In this document: positions 37,590-50,440 of the stretch, piece by piece
Layout of the letters: the number at the start of each line of letters is the position of its first letter
How positions within the stretch are numbered: position 1 is the first letter of the stretch
Position numbers and translations under genes: made by a program
Assembly: GCA_031772625.1 (NCBI GenBank)
Contig: CM062820.1
Span: forward strand, 315,798,783 to 315,862,782
Direction: 5' to 3'
DNA from: Pinus tabuliformis
Taxonomy: Eukaryota > Streptophyta > Pinopsida > Pinales > Pinaceae
Length of the DNA stretch: 64,000 nucleotides
The notes under the pieces: generated by a model
Seen by the model: the letters and a program-made list of their open reading frames with translations, nothing else
What the model was told of the DNA's origin: nothing
The model's database searches: none

Positions 37590-39300
37590 ATCTCCTCTAG
37601 TGTCCTTCCCTCAGCCGAAACCCACTGTCTCCAGAATTTGCACAGTGTTGTACCTCAGCTGTCCATCCAACACTGCTCTCCAGAAATGCATAGAGCAGGT
37701 AGCCAACCAACACTTCTCTCAAAAAAATGCACAGAGCAGTCATGCAACCAACACTACTCTCTAGAAATACGCAAAGTAGTATGACAACCTTGCTCAGGAA
37801 AATTGCACAGAACTATCCTCCCAGGACCCCATCCTACAGCAGTGTTTTGCATCCTAAAACTGCACGGTATTGTCCCAGCTATCCAGTCTAAATTGCATTC
37901 AGCAGATGTGCCTCCTAGGGCCTCATCCCAGGAGTAGTCATTGCCCACTAAAACTGCATAGATCTATCTCTAAGTGGCCACAAGGAAAGATGACATGCTA
38001 GATGACTCTCAAGGAGTTGAGGAGAAATTCCAAGAACCATGTTATGACAAAAGATCGGGACCACATGCAAACTCTGTCGAATGCATAGCCACCTAGAGGG
38101 TAAGTATGGTCTTGCTCCCCTTCGCTTGTTGCAATAGAGGTTTTCTTTTGGCATGTAGATTTCTTTGTCATGATTGCGATCTTCTTTTGGAAATTTTGAA
38201 TGTTTCTCTTTGTGTGCATGAGTTGTCTTCACTCTGTGAACATCAATCGCACTCACACACAAAGTTGCAAGCACAGTAGGGTAAGTGTCATCACAATGAT
38301 TTGAAGGTTTATCTCAAGTGTCACACTTGTCGCTCTTAGATTTAAGATAGTCTCACTGAGCACATGTTTTGTCTTGTTGGTCTGTGTTGTCTTGTCATCA
38401 AAATATGCTAAGTGTATGATCACAATGTCACGTCTACACAAGTTCACTTGCTCTCACACTTAGCCATTTTTCCTAAAAATCTGTCGACCAGACAAACCCC
38501 TTCAACCGGACCCCGATCCCAATGACCATGCCCTGATGCCTAGAAATGTGCATTACTTGAGGTTGCCCCCAAGAAGCTGCATTACGTAATCATGGAAGTG
38601 AGCAGGTTGTCTGTCTCCCAGAACAACACAAAAGTTTCCTCCAAGCCCGATCCAATCTGTGCTTCCCACAAGATCAACTATCAAGCCTCCCTCTGGTCTA
38701 CCAGAAATCTGCTCTGCACTCCGACCCGAGACTACACTATTACTCAAAAATGCATAGAGCAACCCAGATGGTCATCTGCAGTCTCACTTTGTAGTTTTCC
38801 CAAGAATAGCACAAAGCTGGCCAGATTAATCCTACTGGCCTGCTCGACTCTGCTTCCAAGAAATGCACATATTTTCCTAGCAGCCCTTTGGGCTGCCTGT
38901 CTTGCACTGTGCCCAGGAAATGCATAGAAATGGTTGGTAGTCCCTAGGCTACCTATCTTGCACTATCTCTCAGAAATGTACAAATTTTCCCAGCAGGTCC
39001 CTGGGTTGCCTGTCTTGCATTGAGCCCAGAAAATGCACATATTTCCTCGATAGTCCTCCACATGTCTGTCCCGCACTATCTCTCAGAAATGCGCAATTGT
39101 GACCAGTAGCTCCCTGAAGCCCGATTATGCCTTGCTTTGGAAAATTGTGTAGATTGTCTTGTTAGTGCCTCCTACTGCCCTGCTCTGTCTCCCTCGAGGA
39201 ATTACGCAGAATTGTCCAGCAGTTCCCCGAACACCCTGCCTTGTCTTCCTCCTAGGAATTGTGGAGATTCTGCTATGCTAGGTTTCACCTAGCAGCTGAC
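37590..39300. repeat. Degenerate 55-60-bp tandem array inside the C LTR
   Basis: The motif 'agaaatgca(c/t)agagca', or weaker 'gaaatgcacaNatttt', recurs about every 55-60 bases, with intervening 'ccaaccaacactactctc' or 'ctgcctgtcttgcactg' pieces. The same array is in the other LTR (46,350-48,050). Its open frames are not genes. Confidence 0.8.
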
Positions 39301-39533
39301 ACCGCTGACCCTGATTGCGCAATTTTACCTCCTAGTTAGCTCTGTGCAGTTTTTCCCGACAATACTCTAGATCCCCTCATCTTGGCCTGTTCTGTGCTCT
39401 GCGCAGTTTCAATGTCTTGTCTTCTCTCCTGGTCCCCTCGACTCGAAACTGAAAATAATGCATCATGATAGACTAGGAGATTTTTAGATTTGATGTCATC
39501 TTGTCATGAGTGAATTGCAAGAACAAGTACATT

Positions 39534-40401
39534 TAGATTATGAGAATTCAAAACATCCACAGTTTTCATTTTGAGTTTTCGACGTTTCAAGTAAAAACCT
39601 GGAGAGAAGAGAAGAGAAATGGAAGGATAAATAGGAGAAAGATGAGAAAAAGAGAAGAACACCGACCAACACATTGACCTACAAAGAGAAAAAAGGTTAT
39701 TTATTGAAGATTTTAATTATTTTTATCTTTAATTTAATAATGATAAATTTATTCATATAAAGTAAATTATTTATTAAAGCTTAACCTAACTATTTTTGTT
39801 ATATCTTAATAATAAATTTAATATTACTTTTATAATTTCAAAATCAAATTACAATAATATTAATATGAATAATAAATTAATTTTGTTTTACTTTTATAAT
39901 TTACTCACAAAATGTACAAGATAAATTTCAATCCCTTCAATTTGGATTGAAATTTATCTTGTATGTTTGGTGAGTAAATGATAAAAGTAAAATAGAATTA
40001 ATTTATTATTCATATTAATATTATTGTAATTTTATCTTTAAATTATAAAAGTCATATTAAATTTATTATTAAGTTATAATAAAAATAGATAGGTTAAGCT
40101 TTAATAAATAATTTACTTTATATGAATAAATTTGTCATTATTAAAAATAAAATAAAAGTAATTAAAATCTTCAATAAATAACCTTTTTCTTTTTTTAGGT
40201 CAATGTGCTCGTTGATGCTCTTCTCTTTTTCTCATTCTTCTCCTATTTATCCCTCCATTTCTCTTCTCTTCTCTCCAGGTTTTTCCTGATGATGGGTCAT
40301 GGTATTGACTCAAAACGTCAAAAACTCAAAATAAAAACTCTGGAAGTTCCGAATTCTCATAATCTAAATCCTAACCACAGAAATCTCTAAACTCTAAACG
40401 T
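39534..40401. mobile_element. 868-bp foldback (long inverted repeat) DNA element
   Basis: Two arms of about 400 bases are near-perfect reverse complements: tagattatgagaattc at the left, gaattctcataatctaaat near 40,356-40,374 at the right. They meet at a ~9-base loop near 39,935-39,943. A tail of about 28 bases follows the right arm. The element is flanked by gtacatt on both sides (39,527-39,533 and 40,402-40,408), and the empty site is present in the other LTR (tgtacattgctgg, 48,291-48,303). The core is strongly AT-rich; the outer arms are purine/pyrimidine biased. No transposase is encoded. It is a MITE/foldback-type element; a duplication of 7-9 bp would allow a hAT or Mutator link, but this is not settled. 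Confidence 0.88.
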
Positions 40402-40920
40402 GTACATTAATGGAACATGGTGTGACGATGAACAAGATGAAGAAGGATTGCACGCTAGAAGATTTGCTTGCAGCTATACAGACGCACACAACACATCAAG
40501 GGTAAGCGAAATAAGACATGCATGGGACCATCAAGCAACACCAATACCATTTAAGACCCCACGACACTTTGTCATGCGGGGGTGAAGATACAACACACTA
40601 AGAGTACATCCATCACTCAACAACATAGAAGCTTGACATGGACACCAAAGTTAGCCAGTACATGTTAGCAGTGTCATGTCGAGTTGTGTCACGAGTCATC
40701 TCGGCCACATCACTACTATGTGTCATGTCGAGTTGTGTCATGAGTCATCTCGGCCACATCACTACTATGGGCCATACTTGTTGTAATAAAATTTAATGTA
40801 AATTGAAAGTCCAATGGACACATATATGAAGTTGAACAGTCACATCAGTTGAAATGTCATAAGAAGTTGAACGGTCATGAGGGAAGTCCACTGAGTCACA
40901 AGGGTCAAGCATCACCCTTA

Positions 40921-40932
40921 GCTATATATACC
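40921..40932 (+). promoter_or_regulatory. TATA-like box of element C 5' LTR
   Basis: gctatatatacc is conserved at the equivalent place in the 3' LTR (48,756-48,767). It probably marks the U3/R border about 25-30 bases downstream. Confidence 0.5.
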
Positions 40933-41832
40933 TCCTCATTGTATGAGCAAAGAAATTATCACCTTGGCTCCTCTCTAATAACCTTGAGACTTTGTAGTCT
41001 GTTATTTGAGGAGCAAGCAGTGGCTCCAACGTACCATTAATGGGACTAGTGATGTATGGTGTACATATGTGTCTTGGAACTTTTGCTTAATTCAAAAGCT
41101 TGTTAAGGCCAACACATTTCCATGCATGTTTTGTATCTGTTTGTAAGGATATTATTTAAATGTTTGTAATGCATGTTTGCTTAACTTATGCTAAGATAGT
41201 TGAACTTCTTTGGTTGTTTTAGTACTTACATTGTTGAATATGTGTTGTATTGTTTACCACAACTATCTCATCCCTGTGGACTACTCTACAGGATACTAGA
41301 CATACCATCTTTGTGTATTGGCTATCACTGTTGTCACATCCTTGTGGACTACTACATAGCTTACTTGATAGGATATATTTGTTTTTTGGTTACAATGACC
41401 GTCACATCTGTGTGGACTACTCCGCTGGGTGGTGTACGTGTTGCCCCCTTCACCTCACTTTTAACGGTTACCGCATCCGATGTGGACTACTCCATTGGAT
41501 TCTGAACAAATCGTTGTTGGTTCGTGTGTATCTCTCCCTTAGTGGTATGACTACCTCTCATCTAGAGTCTCACTTTAGTCTCTCCCCTTATAGTAAGAGA
41601 ACTCGGACATAAGTTACATTACGCACTCACCAGGCACACGTACCTCAGTTTTTGAAGTTACAAGCATAACACTCTCATGTGTTGAACAATAAGAGCTAAG
41701 GAAAATCTCTAAGATAATGGCAACACGACCATCGTACCAGATGGGACTCCTACACCAAATGGTGTGAGGTCTATTTGGGATTTCATACTGGGGAGATCCC
41801 CTTTTTTGGTGGGTCTACCACCGTAAAAAAAA

Positions 41833-41850
41833 TGGTGCTAGAAGGAGGGC
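41833..41850 (+). other. Putative primer binding site of element C
   Basis: TGGTGCTAGAAGGAGGGC begins a few bases after the 5' LTR end, the normal place for a tRNA primer site. It does not match the common initiator-Met site; I cannot name the tRNA. Confidence 0.4.
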
Positions 41851-41881
41851 CAGCTGACAAGATGAGCCCATTGCATTTGGT

Positions 41882-42603
41882 TTGAATATTTTATCTAAAA
41901 TGTCTCATACGCAAATCATACTCCTCGGTTGTTTCTATAATTTTTCCCTTGATCAATTTTCACCCCCCGATGAGGTTCTCGATCACTTGTCCCAGCTAAA
42001 GTTTGGTGGTGAGGACGGAACGTCCATAACCAAGAACATTTACGATTTTCTTCAATTTTGTGAGCCTTATAAATTGATAATGAAGAGTCTACTTGTGTGC
42101 TTTTCTTCCTCACCCTTGAAGGTCAGGCTAATTAGTGGTGTCATACCTTGCCACGTGCTTCCATCCATTACCTTCTCCCTTTCCTTAGGGAGCTCCATCA
42201 AGCCTTTGGTAAGTATAACTACTGAGATGTTTGTGGAAGGATCAACCTATTAAGAATGGAGCCTAATGAATTAGTTGAGAATTTTTTTGATCGATTCGTT
42301 CACCTTTATTATGAAATTCCAGAAGAAGATTTGAATTGGGATTTCTTGAAGCAAGAGTTTGAGCTCTTGGTTCATGTCTCTTCATGCGATGAACCTGAAC
42401 CTCCTGATTTTTCTGTTTCCTCAACTCTTGCAGATCATGAGGCACCTCAGATTGTAGAGGAAAAGCCCACCACCCCATTTTTTCCTTGTCTTCCTCCCTT
42501 TCTGGTCCTAATGTGGGTGCCCCCTTATGATGATCGCAAAGATGAGAAATCTGCACAACATGTTCCCAACTCATCTTATTATTTGTCTCCTGATTCCATG
42601 TAG
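41882..42603 (+). pseudogene. Element C gag-like region
   Basis: Plus-strand frames show FSPPDEVLDHLSQLKFGGED then GTSITKNIYDFLQFCE, a segment that in another frame reads like 'W.HTLP..SIH', and MEPNELVENFFDRFVHLYYE then IPEEDLNWDFLKQEFELLVH. This layout resembles Retrotrans_gag. A proline-rich tail follows. It starts about 50 bases after the 5' LTR end. It is the only protein family I can link to element C. Fossil. Confidence 0.65.
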
Positions 42604-45600
42604 GAAGTTCCAGAATGGCTCAGAATGCCCATAGCCGAGACTCACTCCTTCATTCCACAAGAGGACATCACTGTTCATAACTCAAGTCTCGAATCTAATC
42701 TTCCTCTCTACCATCCTCCATCATTCACAAGCCATGAATCCTGGTACCATGAGTCTCTTGATCAATCTGTTTCACCATCCAGCTGTGCGCATTCTCTCGA
42801 TTCTCAAGTTGCTGGATCAAATTACGATCAGGCACAAGGAAGTCACATTACACTAGTAGAGGAACAGAAAGGTGAGGACACTATCAATTCCCCCTCTTTG
42901 ATTTGAAATTTCCTGCATCAAAACAATGAGCTTTCATTCTCTAACAATTCTCAATCTGTTAATGTTGGTGAAACATCTTGTACAATTAATTCTTTCGATC
43001 AACTCTTGGGCAGTCATCACTTCCATGCTATTATATACTGTGACGAATTCCCAAGCACATCATGTGATCTCACATTTTCTCATGAAGACTCTAACTCAGA
43101 TCTAGAATGTGCTCTGGTCCAAGAAGACGTTCATATCTAAAATTCCTTTTCACCTCACTTTCTTGTGTGTCCTACCATTCAAAATGCATCTGCATGCGTC
43201 GGAGATACTCCATGTTCTCTTGCTACTTCATCTAATGAGCTATCTCCTCAGTCGACACAAGGCAGTGAGGTTTTCCATGATGAAAACAATCTAATCATAG
43301 AGCGTACTTCCCATTCCTTGTCATCTCTTCTCTTGCATGGAGACAACTCTTCAAGCTAGCTTGCTAAAGCTAAAAAATATAGTTTAACCTGTGACAGAGA
43401 TGGTTTCCATCCTGAGAGTAGTTTTGAAATTAGCAACAATAACCACCCTCAATCCATGCATGATCTAGTTCACGCTTCAAAATGCGATTATGTGATTTTG
43501 GAAAGTTCCAGGATGTGCTACAGAGTCGAGGCACTTCGACGTTTGTTGATGGTAATGTTAGGACCTCGCGACTCTGGTAAGCCCCCTGAATCGAATCAGA
43601 TATGGTTTCTCACAAATGAGTAATCTATTTACGTGGTTTCATTCGGTGTGGATCCCTGTGTAACAAGTGTTTGGTATTCTGGGTGTGATCTTCCAAATTT
43701 TCAAAATTTCACTCATGACCGAATCCATGAATCTATCACAGTGCATCCGTCTTCATGCACATCTCTTACATCAAACTCAGGTTGGGAGTGTCTGTCCTTC
43801 ATAAAATCATAAAATCATGGAATTGTGAAGTTTATCATCTCAAAGACTATCTTTGCTTGCAATCATACTTATCGAATCTTCCCTTCCCTGATCAGCCCCT
43901 CGGTCTTCTTGCGAACCTTGCACTGCAAATCTGCCCGTCATATCTAGCTCACAGCGAACTTGGTTCGATTATGCAGAGCATTCATAAGATTGTTTAAATT
44001 GAAAACTGGGAACCCGACATTTCAACCAACCCATTTGATTATCCTCTATCTTGGGTGTTTGTCATTCAACTTATCATTTTCCCAACAACACATCCAATGA
44101 AAGTTGCTTCACGCTCTCTGATCTTCACCATTTACCATCTTTCTCTTCAAACTTCTGTCAAGAAGGTGAGGCACTTCAGCCTGTGTTGATGGTTATGGAA
44201 GGTCCTCACTGTCTTGGCATGACTATTGAGAATGATCAGATTTATTTTCCCTTCCAAGATTCCCATCGTGATCCAGTCTGTCAAATTGAAAATTCACCCT
44301 TTCACAGATCACGAGGATGTTCAAACAACCATTATGAATCTCATGATCTAATCGCTGAATGGCTGGAACAATCTTACTTGGAAAGCCATGTTGCAGACAA
44401 CAAGCTTCAATCCTTCCTCATGCTTGCTAAGGAGCTCGGTGCAGATAAGGACACACTCGCAAGAAGCTTCAGAGGTTTTTTTAGAAACGGTATCCATCGA
44501 AGAGGTAAGCACATGTATTGGGTGGTTGTGACACATCTTTTTGCCCACAGGAAAGACCTTCCTTTCCATGTGCAAGTTTCTCAAGTTTTGGTATATTTTG
44601 TTGCACACTACTATTTATCGGTTTTAATCGCTTGTATCTTTGTGGATATAGGTTGGGAGCGACTATGGTGGCTTCACTGGAAATTTCATTTCATGTAACC
44701 CCGACCATTTAGCTGTTAGGATAGGAGTAGGATTAGTTGCATCTTAGCTTTCCTTTCCTTGCACTCGTAGTCCATCATGGTTTACTTATTCTGGTTTTAC
44801 ATCCTGTTTGCTTCGACCGTTTTTCTTTCTTGTCTTTTAGTTTCATTAGCTTGTTGTGTACACCTTTCCTCTTGTCTTGTTTTTCCTTTCATGTTGAGTT
44901 TTCCATTTGTTTTCACTACATGAATAAGTGTTGTGCCTGGACCTGTGTTATGGTTTCTAAATGGTATGTGGTCGAAGTGCAAAGAGTCTTGTGACACTAC
45001 AACGCTTGGCCATTCCTGTGTTCGTTTTCTCTGTGCTTGGTTGTAACCTATGGCCGATGAAGTCTTGATGGAAAATACAAGTCGTTTGTAAAGAAACTTT
45101 CGGTAAAATCTTGAACCTGTGTCCAAACTGGAAAACCCCATGCCTTTACTCGGCCTTCTACTTTATATTTTCAAGCTTATTGAACTAGTAGAAATGGAGA
45201 AGGGGAAAAATATGGACGAGCAAATCTAAATCAGAGGTCTTACATGATTCTTTGAAGGAACAACCTCTTCCACTCTCAATAAGTTAGGATCCCTCTTCTG
45301 CCCCAAAAAATAAATAAGTTCCTATGCACAATTCTCTTTCAAAAAAAAATAACAAAGACAAAATAAGAGAAAGGCTTCCTACAGAGAGAGGTGAAGAAAG
45401 CAACTCCACTGGGGTACTGTCCAGGGTCGCTTGCAGTGGAGCAATGTTTGTGTTCCTACGTGACTCTGTCAGGTACTTTCTAGGCCTACTGGAAACAAAG
45501 CAACACTAGAGATGAAAACTTATACTTTGAAAATATTAAGCTCGTGAGTCAAACTACCCTTCCCGATTTTGAAACACTGTGATCTAGCTGAATCTTTTGC

Positions 45601-45763
45601 TATGTTCAACTAAGTTGGTACAGGAAGAACCATGTATGTCCATGGGGTAAGTGGGGAAGCCGGATCAATCTGCACAATGAGTCAATACTCCTTGAAAGAT
45701 CAAGGCCCTGTGTTGTAATGAATCGAAACAGAGAAGCTGGTATTCAACCAGTGTGTCGCCAAG
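42604..45763 (+). other. Element C interior downstream of gag, no pol seen
   Basis: Plus-strand open frames at 42,625-42,906, 43,755-43,997 and 44,051-44,698 are serine/histidine-rich or hydrophobic at the end (VYFVAHYYLSVLIACIFVDI) but match no domain I know. They may be a lineage-specific extra ORF in decay. No polypurine tract lies directly before the 3' LTR; a purine-rich ggggtaagtggggaag near 45,644 is about 100 bases upstream. Confidence 0.45.
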
Positions 45764-48700
45764 TGTTGTAGTGGCTGCAACACCTTCCAAAATTTTGGTC
45801 CGCATCCAAATTTTGGAGTTTACTGTGGATCTCGTGATTGATCGTTCCTTGGTCACTTATTGGTACGTTGATGATCTCAAGCCCTCTCCTTGATCTTAAG
45901 AGTTGTCCACGTTCCCATCTTTCTGTAGCATGTGTCATCTTTGGGCATGGGGATTATTGTTTGTCATGAAAAGGGAAGTTTGTTCTGCTACAAGGGGAAA
46001 GCTTTGTGCGAATGAGTTGTTCTCATTGCATAGAAATGTTTCACACTCACTTCACGCACTCTTGTCATGAAGGTCGTTGCATCAAGAAGAGTATGTTTTA
46101 TATGTTCTGGATGGTCTATTGTGTATCACTAAGTGTTCTAGTGTGTGATCATAGTCAAGTTCTATCATTGTTTACATCAATTTCACCGATCTCACACTTA
46201 GCCAATTTCTTGGGCAACCTAGCCTCATCCAGCTTTCCGGAATTAAATGCTTTTCTTTTGCAACCCTCAAGTTTTTTTCCTAGCCTACTGGAACTGCGCA
46301 ATGCATAGGAAACCCAATCTTTCCTGGAATCCAAACCTGCACAGTGATCTCCTCTAGTGTCCTTCCCTCAGCCAAAACCCACTATCTCCAAAATCTGCGT
46401 AGTGTTATCCCTTAGCTAACCAGCCAACACTACTCTATAGAAATTCTCAGAGCAGGCAGACAACCAACACCACTCTCTAGAAATGTGCATACCAGTCATG
46501 CAACCAACACTACTCTCCATAAATGCGTAGAGAATTCCGACAACCTTTCTCAGGAATGTTGCTTAGGATTGTCCTCTCAGGACCCCATCTCGCAGCAGTG
46601 TCTTCCATCCTAAAACTACGCAGTATTTTCCCAGCTGTCCAGTCTATCTTGCATTTAGAAACCACACAGATGTGCCTCCTAGGGCCTCATCCCGACACTA
46701 ATCATTGCCCGCTAAAACTGCATAGATCTATCTCTCAGTGACCACAAGAAAATATGACATGCTAGATGACTATCAAGGAGTTGAGGAGAAAGACAAAGGA
46801 ACCACATTATGATAAAAGATTGGGACCACATGAAAACTCCGTCAAATGCATAACCATCTAGAGGGTAAGTATGGTCTTGCTCCCTTTTGCTTGTTGCACC
46901 AGCGGTCGTCTTCTGGCATACAGATTGCTTTGTCATGCTTGCGATCTTGTTCTAGCGATTTTGAAGGTTTGTCTTTGTATGCATGAGTTGTCTTAACTCT
47001 ATGAACGTCAGTTGCACTCTATCACAAAGTTGCAAGCATAGTCACAGAATTTTCGTCATGGTGGTTAGAAGGTCTATCTCAAGTGTTGCACTTGTCGCTC
47101 TTAGCTTTAAGACAGTCTCACTAAGCACATGTTTTGTCTTGTTGGTCTATGTTGTCTTGTTATCAAAATATGCTAAGTGTATGATCACAATGTCACATCT
47201 ACACAAGTTCACTTGCTCTCACACTTAGCCATTTTTCTGAAAATCTGTCGACCGGACAAACCCCTTCAATCGAACCCCGATCTTAGTGACCCTGCTCTGC
47301 TGCCCAGAAAAGCACAATGCTTGAGGATGCCCCCAGGGAGCTGCACTGCACAATCCTGGAAGTGATCATGCTGTCTGTCTCCTAGAAAAATGCAGAAGTT
47401 ACCTCCAAGCTCGATCCAATCTGTGCTCCCACAATATCAGTTATCAAGCCTCCCTTTGGTCTACTGGAAATTTTCTCTGCACTCCGATCGTGGACTGCAT
47501 TGTTCCCTAGAAATGCATAGAGTAGCCTAGTTGGTCATCTGCAGTCTCGCATTGCACTGTTCCTAAGATTTGTGTATATCTACCCAGATGACTCCTACTG
47601 GCTCGCTCGAATCTACCTCCAAGAATGCACAAATTTTCCCAGTAGCCCTCGGGGCTGCTTGTCTTGCACTATGCCTAGGAAATGCACAGAGCCGACTGGC
47701 AGTCCCTAGGCTTCCTGTTTTGTACTATCTCTTATAAATGCACATATTTTCCCAGCAGTGCCCTGGGCTAGCTCTCATGCACTGAGCCTAGAAAATGCAC
47801 AGATTTTCCCTGGCAGTCCTCTGGATGTCTGTCCCACACTGTCTCTCAGAAATGCATAGTTGTGACCAACAACTTCCTGAAGCCCGATCATGCCTTGCTC
47901 TGGAAAATTGCACATATTGTCTTTCTAGTGCCTCCTGCTGCCCCACTCTATCTCCCTCGAGAAATTTCCCAGAACTGTCCAACAGTTCCCCAGACACCCT
48001 GCCTTGTCTTCCTCCCAGGAATTGCACAAATTCTGCCTAGTTGGGTTTCACCTAGCAGCTAACACTGCTAACCCTGATTGTGAAATTTTTTCCTCCCAGT
48101 CACCTCTATGCATTTTTTCCTGACAATACTCTGGAGCCCCTCATCTTGGCCTAAGCTATGCTCTGCACAGTTTCAATGTCTTGTCCTATTTCCTGGTCAC
48201 TTGAACCCGAAACTGAAAACACTGCATCATGCTAGACTAGGATATTTTTGGATTTGATGTCATCCCGTCATGAGTGAATTGCAAGAGCATGTACATTGCT
48301 GGAACATGGCACGACGATGAATGAGATGAAGGAGCGCATGCTCGAAGACTTGCTTGCAGTTGGACGCGTACACATCACATCAAGCAGCAAGAAAAAGAAG
48401 ACATGCATTGGACCATCAAGCAACACCAAGACCATCGAAGACCCCACAACAATTTCCCATGCGGGGGTGAAGATGCAACACACAGAGAGTACATCCATCA
48501 CTCAGCAGCATAGCAACTTGACATGGACACCATAATCATCCAGTACATGTCAGCAGTGTCATGTCGAGTTGTGTCATGAGTTGTCTCGACCACATCACTA
48601 CTATGGGCCATACTTGTTGTAATCAAATGTAATGTAAAGTGAAAGTCCAATGGATGCACATATGAAGTTGAAGAGTCATGTCAGTTGAAAAGTCATAAGA

Positions 48701-49662
48701 AGTTGAATGGTCATGAGGGAAGTCCAAGAGTCACAAGGGTCAAGCATCACCCTTGGCTATATATACCCCCTCATTGTATGAGAAAAGGACTTTTCACCTT
48801 GGCTCCTCCTGCATAGCCTTGAGAGTCTGTAGTCTGTTCTTTGAGGAGCGAGCAGTGGCTCCAACATCCCACTACTGGGACTAGTGATGTATGGTGTACA
48901 AATGTGTCTTGGAACTTTTTCTTAATTCAGAAGCCTATTAAGGCCAACACATTTTCACGCATGTTTTGTATCCATTTGTAAGACTATTCTTTAAACATTT
49001 GTAATGCATGTTTTCTTAACCTGTGCTAAGATAGTTGAACTACTTTGGTTATTTTAGTACTTACATTGTTGAAGATGTGTTGTATTGTTTACCACTGTTG
49101 TCTTGTCCTTGTGAACTACTCTGCGGGATACTAGACATACCATCTTTGTGTATTGGCTATCACTGCTGTCACATCCTTGTCGACTACTCTGCAGGATACT
49201 CGACATGATATCTTTGTTTTCTGGTCACAACGGTCATCACATCCGTGTGGACTACTTCGCTGGGTGGTGTACATGTTGTCCCCTTCACCTCGATTTTAAC
49301 TACTACCACATCTGCTGTGGACTACTCCAATGGATGTTGGACATACGCTTGTTGGTTTGTGTGTGTATCTCCCTCAGTGGTACTAATACCTCTCATCTAG
49401 AGTCACTTTACTCTCTCCCCATATAGTAAGAGAACCCAAACACGAGTTACATTACACATTCACCAGACACATGTACCTCGCTTTTTGAAGTTACAAGCAA
49501 AATACTCTCAACTGCTAAACAACAAGAGCTAAGGAAAATATATAAGATAATGGAAACCAGGCCATCATATCAGATGTGACTCCTACACCAAACATTGTGA
49601 GTTCTAGTTGGGACTTCATACAGGTGAGATCCCCTTTGTTAATGGGTCCAACACCATTAACA
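45764..49662 (+). repeat. Element C 3' LTR
   Basis: It begins tgttgtagtggctgcaacac and ends ccattaaca next to agttg. It lacks the foldback insertion, so it shows the empty site. TATA-like gctatatatacc at 48,756-48,767. Confidence 0.88.
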
Positions 49663-50440
49663 AGTTGTGCAGATTTCCATCCCTTAATGGATTTAATTTT
49701 GTTAGGGTCTACCTTAACACCCTCATGAGATACAATATGACCCAAATATTCGACCTCATGTACTCCAGAGAAACATTAGGAGGTTTTTACATATAATTGT
49801 TTCTCCTCCAATAGTTTGAGCACGCCGTCAACATGTTGAACATGATCCTTCCAAGACTTGTTGTAGATTAGTATATCATCAAAAAAGACTAACACAAATT
49901 TTCTAAGGAAGGGTTTGAAAATGGAATTCATCAAACCTTGAAATGTGGAAGGTGCATTAGTAAGGCCAAAAGACATGACCAAAAATTCATAATGACCTTC
50001 ATGATTTCTGAATGTTGTTTTTAGAATGTCTTTAGTGCTCATTCTAATTTGATGATATCTTGAACGAAGATATAGCTTGGAAAAGTATATTGCTCCATGT
50101 AATTCACACAAAAATTCATCAATGAAAGGAATGGGAAATTTCTCTTTAGTAGTGCACTCGTTGAGCTCCCTATAATCTCGAAACAGACATCATAATCCAT
50201 CCTTCTTGTGCATCAATACTACTGGAGCAAAGAAATAACTTTGGCTAGGATGAATTATACCGACCTCTAGCGTTTCAGAAAACATATGTTCAATTTCACT
50301 CTTTTAGGTATAGGGATATCTATAAGGCCTGATGTTTGGAGAAATTCTTCCTGGAATCAAGTGAGCAGTATGATCATGATCATGAATAGGTGGGAGGCCT
50401 TTGGGAGTCTCAAATACCTTTGAATGATTGTCCAAGATTC
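49663..50440 (-). pseudogene. Element A reverse transcriptase
   Basis: Minus-strand translation shows [34 protein letters not shown] then [33 protein letters not shown] and [20 protein letters not shown] (the catalytic FFDD box), then GHIVSHEGVKVDPNKIKSIK. It is a chromovirus-type reverse transcriptase, cut at 49,662 by element C. Its continuation lies left of C. Fossil. Confidence 0.88.

Larger units (their letters stand above)
37008..41828 (+). repeat. Element C 5' LTR (contains a foldback insertion)
   Basis: It starts tgttgtagcggctgcaacac. It carries a long internal array of ~55-60-bp degenerate units (37,590-39,300), the foldback element at 39,534-40,401, a TATA-like gctatatatacc at 40,921-40,932 and a ~75-90-bp repeat with 'gtggactactc' near 41,250-41,500. 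About 870 of its ~920 extra bases relative to the 3' LTR are the foldback insertion. The right end is set by alignment with the 3' LTR and is good to a few bases. Confidence 0.85.
37008..49662 (+). mobile_element. Element C: non-autonomous LTR retrotransposon with giant LTRs
   Basis: Two matching LTRs (37,008-41,828 and 45,764-49,662) flank a ~3.9-kb interior. The target duplication is ggttg (37,003-37,007) against agttg (49,663-49,667), one base different. The reading of element A resumes directly across it, which confirms the insertion limits. The interior has a gag-like ORF but no protease, reverse transcriptase or integrase that I can see. That fits a LARD-type or otherwise non-autonomous element that would use another element's enzymes. 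The LTRs look about 89% alike by eye over the first 180 bases, so it is old. Broken. Confidence 0.85.

Noticed and set aside
38592-38927. ORFs inside the element C LTRs (also 41,200-41,612, 46,006-46,308, 47,788-48,062, 48,296-48,535)
   Set aside because: They follow tandem repeats in LTR DNA, are not conserved between the two LTRs and overlap on both strands.
39534-40401. Helitron or a host microRNA precursor
   Set aside because: No Helitron end hairpin with CTRR was seen, and arms of about 400 bases with a target duplication fit a foldback element better than a miRNA gene.
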